Positions 62,693 to 64,000 of a stretch of DNA of 64,000 nt are shown in pieces. A model generated the notes under the pieces. That model made no database searches. It was not told where the DNA came from and saw only the letters and a program-made list of their open reading frames with translations. The stretch is from NCBI RefSeq assembly GCF_018130545.1, contig NZ_JAFCKF010000005.1, positions 62,001 through 126,000 on the forward strand. Direction: 5' to 3'. Every line of letters starts with the position of its first letter. Position 1 is the stretch's first letter. The translations under genes and the position numbers were made by a program. The DNA comes from Bradyrhizobium tropiciagri. Its GTDB lineage: Bacteria > Pseudomonadota > Alphaproteobacteria > Rhizobiales > Xanthobacteraceae.

Positions 62693-62728
62693 GAGATCGT
62701 GATCCGGAGCGTCCCGGATCACGATCTC
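62693..62728. terminator. 15-base-pair perfect hairpin between convergent remnants
   Basis: GAGATCGTGATCCGG pairs perfectly with its complement across a 6-base loop. It lies between the end of the FkbM remnant and the end of the minus-strand binding-protein gene, so a bidirectional terminator is likely. Confidence 0.75.
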
Positions 62729-62750
62729 ATTGTGGTGTTACCTGGCAGTG

Positions 62751-64000
62751 TTACTTCGCGCCGCCGGTGACGCCGGTGCAGCCGTCGGTCTGCGTGCCCG
62801 ACGAGCTGTAGGCCGCGATCGCGGTCGGCGAACCGCCGGCCGCACTCGAGGTCAGGTACGCGTTCAGGATGTTGTTGGCCCAGACGCCGTCGAGCTCGTG
62901 GAAGCCGTTGTTGCGGATGATCTTGGCGACGTTCGGATCGTAGCCGGGATTGTCCGCGTTCGAGGTCGACGGATTGTAGTCCGGAAGCCCGGTGACCGAT
63001 CCGCCGAAGAACCAGGCGAGCCAGCTCTTCACCGCAGGCACCCGCGTCCCGGCCGCGTCGCTGTAGCAGCTGTAGACGCTGATGAAGCTTGCGCCGGTGA
63101 TCGGATAGTCGATCTGCGACTGCGTCGGGATACCGATGACGGACAGGCCGTCATCGGTCACGCCGCCGAGCACGGTGCCGGCGGGGTAGACCTGGGCATA
63201 CAGGTTCCAGGCATCGTAGCTGCTGGAGATATCCGGCGCGTTCAGGTTGGCGAAGGCCTGCTGGGCATTGGTCGGCGTCGGCGGGACGAAGTTCTGCGCC
63301 TTGCCGGTGTTGCCGGCCTGGCCGGGATGGTAGACGCCGAGCAGGCGCAGCCGTTCGTTCTGGACGCTGGCCGAGAGCGGCGCCGCGGCGGTGATCGTGG
63401 TGCCGGCGATTTCCTCGGTCACGGTCTGCGCATAGGGCTGGGTGTAGTCGGCGCTGAGATAGCCGATCCGGCCGGCGAAGCGCGGATCGGTTCCGATCTT
63501 CAGCGCTTCGTGGTTGCTGCCCGAGGCGCTGATCCAGTGCGAATCCGGACGTTCCTCGTCGTCATCCACGTCATAGGGGTCGCTCTGGTCGGAGCTCTTC
63601 ACCGCCTTGATTGCTGCACGCCGTTGGCGTCGAGCCCGGGGATCAGCGTCGAGGTGTCGTGCCAGTCGGTCACGGTCGCCGAGAAGATCGCGCAGAGCTG
63701 GGCGGCCGAGAGCTGGATCGCTCCGCCGGCCTGGTTGTTCGGCGACAGCGCCGACTGGTTGGTCCAGGTCACGCCCGAGGAAGAGTTCGCGGTGTTGACC
63801 GCGATCGCAACCGGGACTTCCAGGGCCGGGACCTGGATCGGCGCGCCGACGACTGAAGTATTGAAGCTCGCGGTCGATTGGCTGAGGACGCCGATCAGCA
63901 GCGTGTTCTGCCAGTTGGTCGACGGGACGAAATTGCTGAACGAGATGGTGGTCAGGCTTGAAATCGTGTTGGCGAGCGGCGCATCGCTGGCAGCGAAGTC
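62751..64000 (-). pseudogene. PstS-like substrate-binding protein, frameshifted and cut by window edge
   Basis: Reading leftwards from 64000, one frame encodes a periplasmic binding-protein segment (SAAQLCAIFSATVTDWHDTS is the PstS-like FSGxxTDW region) and ends at a TGA at 63601-63599. The rest continues in another frame from about 63602 to 62751 (SHWISASGSNHEAL, GRIGYLSADY, YPITGASFISVY), ending with two Cys near the C-terminus. One missing base near 63610-63620 would rejoin the halves. It is either a real frameshift or a sequencing error. The likely role was binding phosphate or a similar ligand for an ABC importer; the N-terminus is outside the window. Confidence 0.72.

Overview
The window reads as chromosome of a GC-rich alphaproteobacterium of the Bradyrhizobium type. 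That is an inference from codon use and from the gene families present (PrmA/MimA-type monooxygenase, NHLM-type peptide exporter, LEPR-XLL giant protein); no rRNA or complete tRNA is present to settle it.

Bases 1-9016 hold a soluble diiron monooxygenase operon on the plus strand, entered in the middle of the large hydroxylase subunit: prmA (3' end), prmB reductase, prmC small subunit, prmD coupling protein, an amidohydrolase, a DUF59 iron-sulfur assembly protein and a dedicated GroEL. A convergent sigma-54 activator of the MimR/AcoR type closes the block.

Bases 9017-21230 hold a peptide-export region. Three overlapping minus-strand genes encode a complete NHLM-type exporter: HlyD adaptor, C39-peptidase ABC transporter and a second ABC protein. 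Around it lie six small genes for double-glycine-leader or leader-like peptides, one of them (53 codons) very short. Five of these transcription units carry a perfect GTGA-N6-TCAC palindrome centred 82-89 bases before the start codon, with a YA-type -10 element always in the same register. This is the geometry of a class II CRP-family promoter centred at -41.5. A cyclic-nucleotide-binding protein without a DNA-binding domain sits among them. Degenerate scraps (enoyl-CoA hydratase, zinc ribbon, tRNA 3' end, dispersed repeats) mark the region as rearranged accessory DNA.

Bases 22367-60999 are dominated by one 30.5-kb open reading frame for a 10,152-residue LEPR-XLL protein. It is followed, nearly without gaps, by a SapC-family protein, a GAF-HlyD fusion, a PqqD-like/M50/HlyD fusion, a short SecA-like ATPase, a third HlyD-type adaptor and a cold-shock-domain protein. 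There is no ABC exporter or TolC beside it. I infer a dedicated secretion system for the giant surface protein that uses a SecA-type motor, and consider it the best candidate here for an undescribed system.

Bases 61000-64000 are broken accessory sequence: a GloVer-repeat scrap joined head-on to a 5'-truncated FkbM methyltransferase gene, then a frameshifted PstS-like binding protein running off the right edge.
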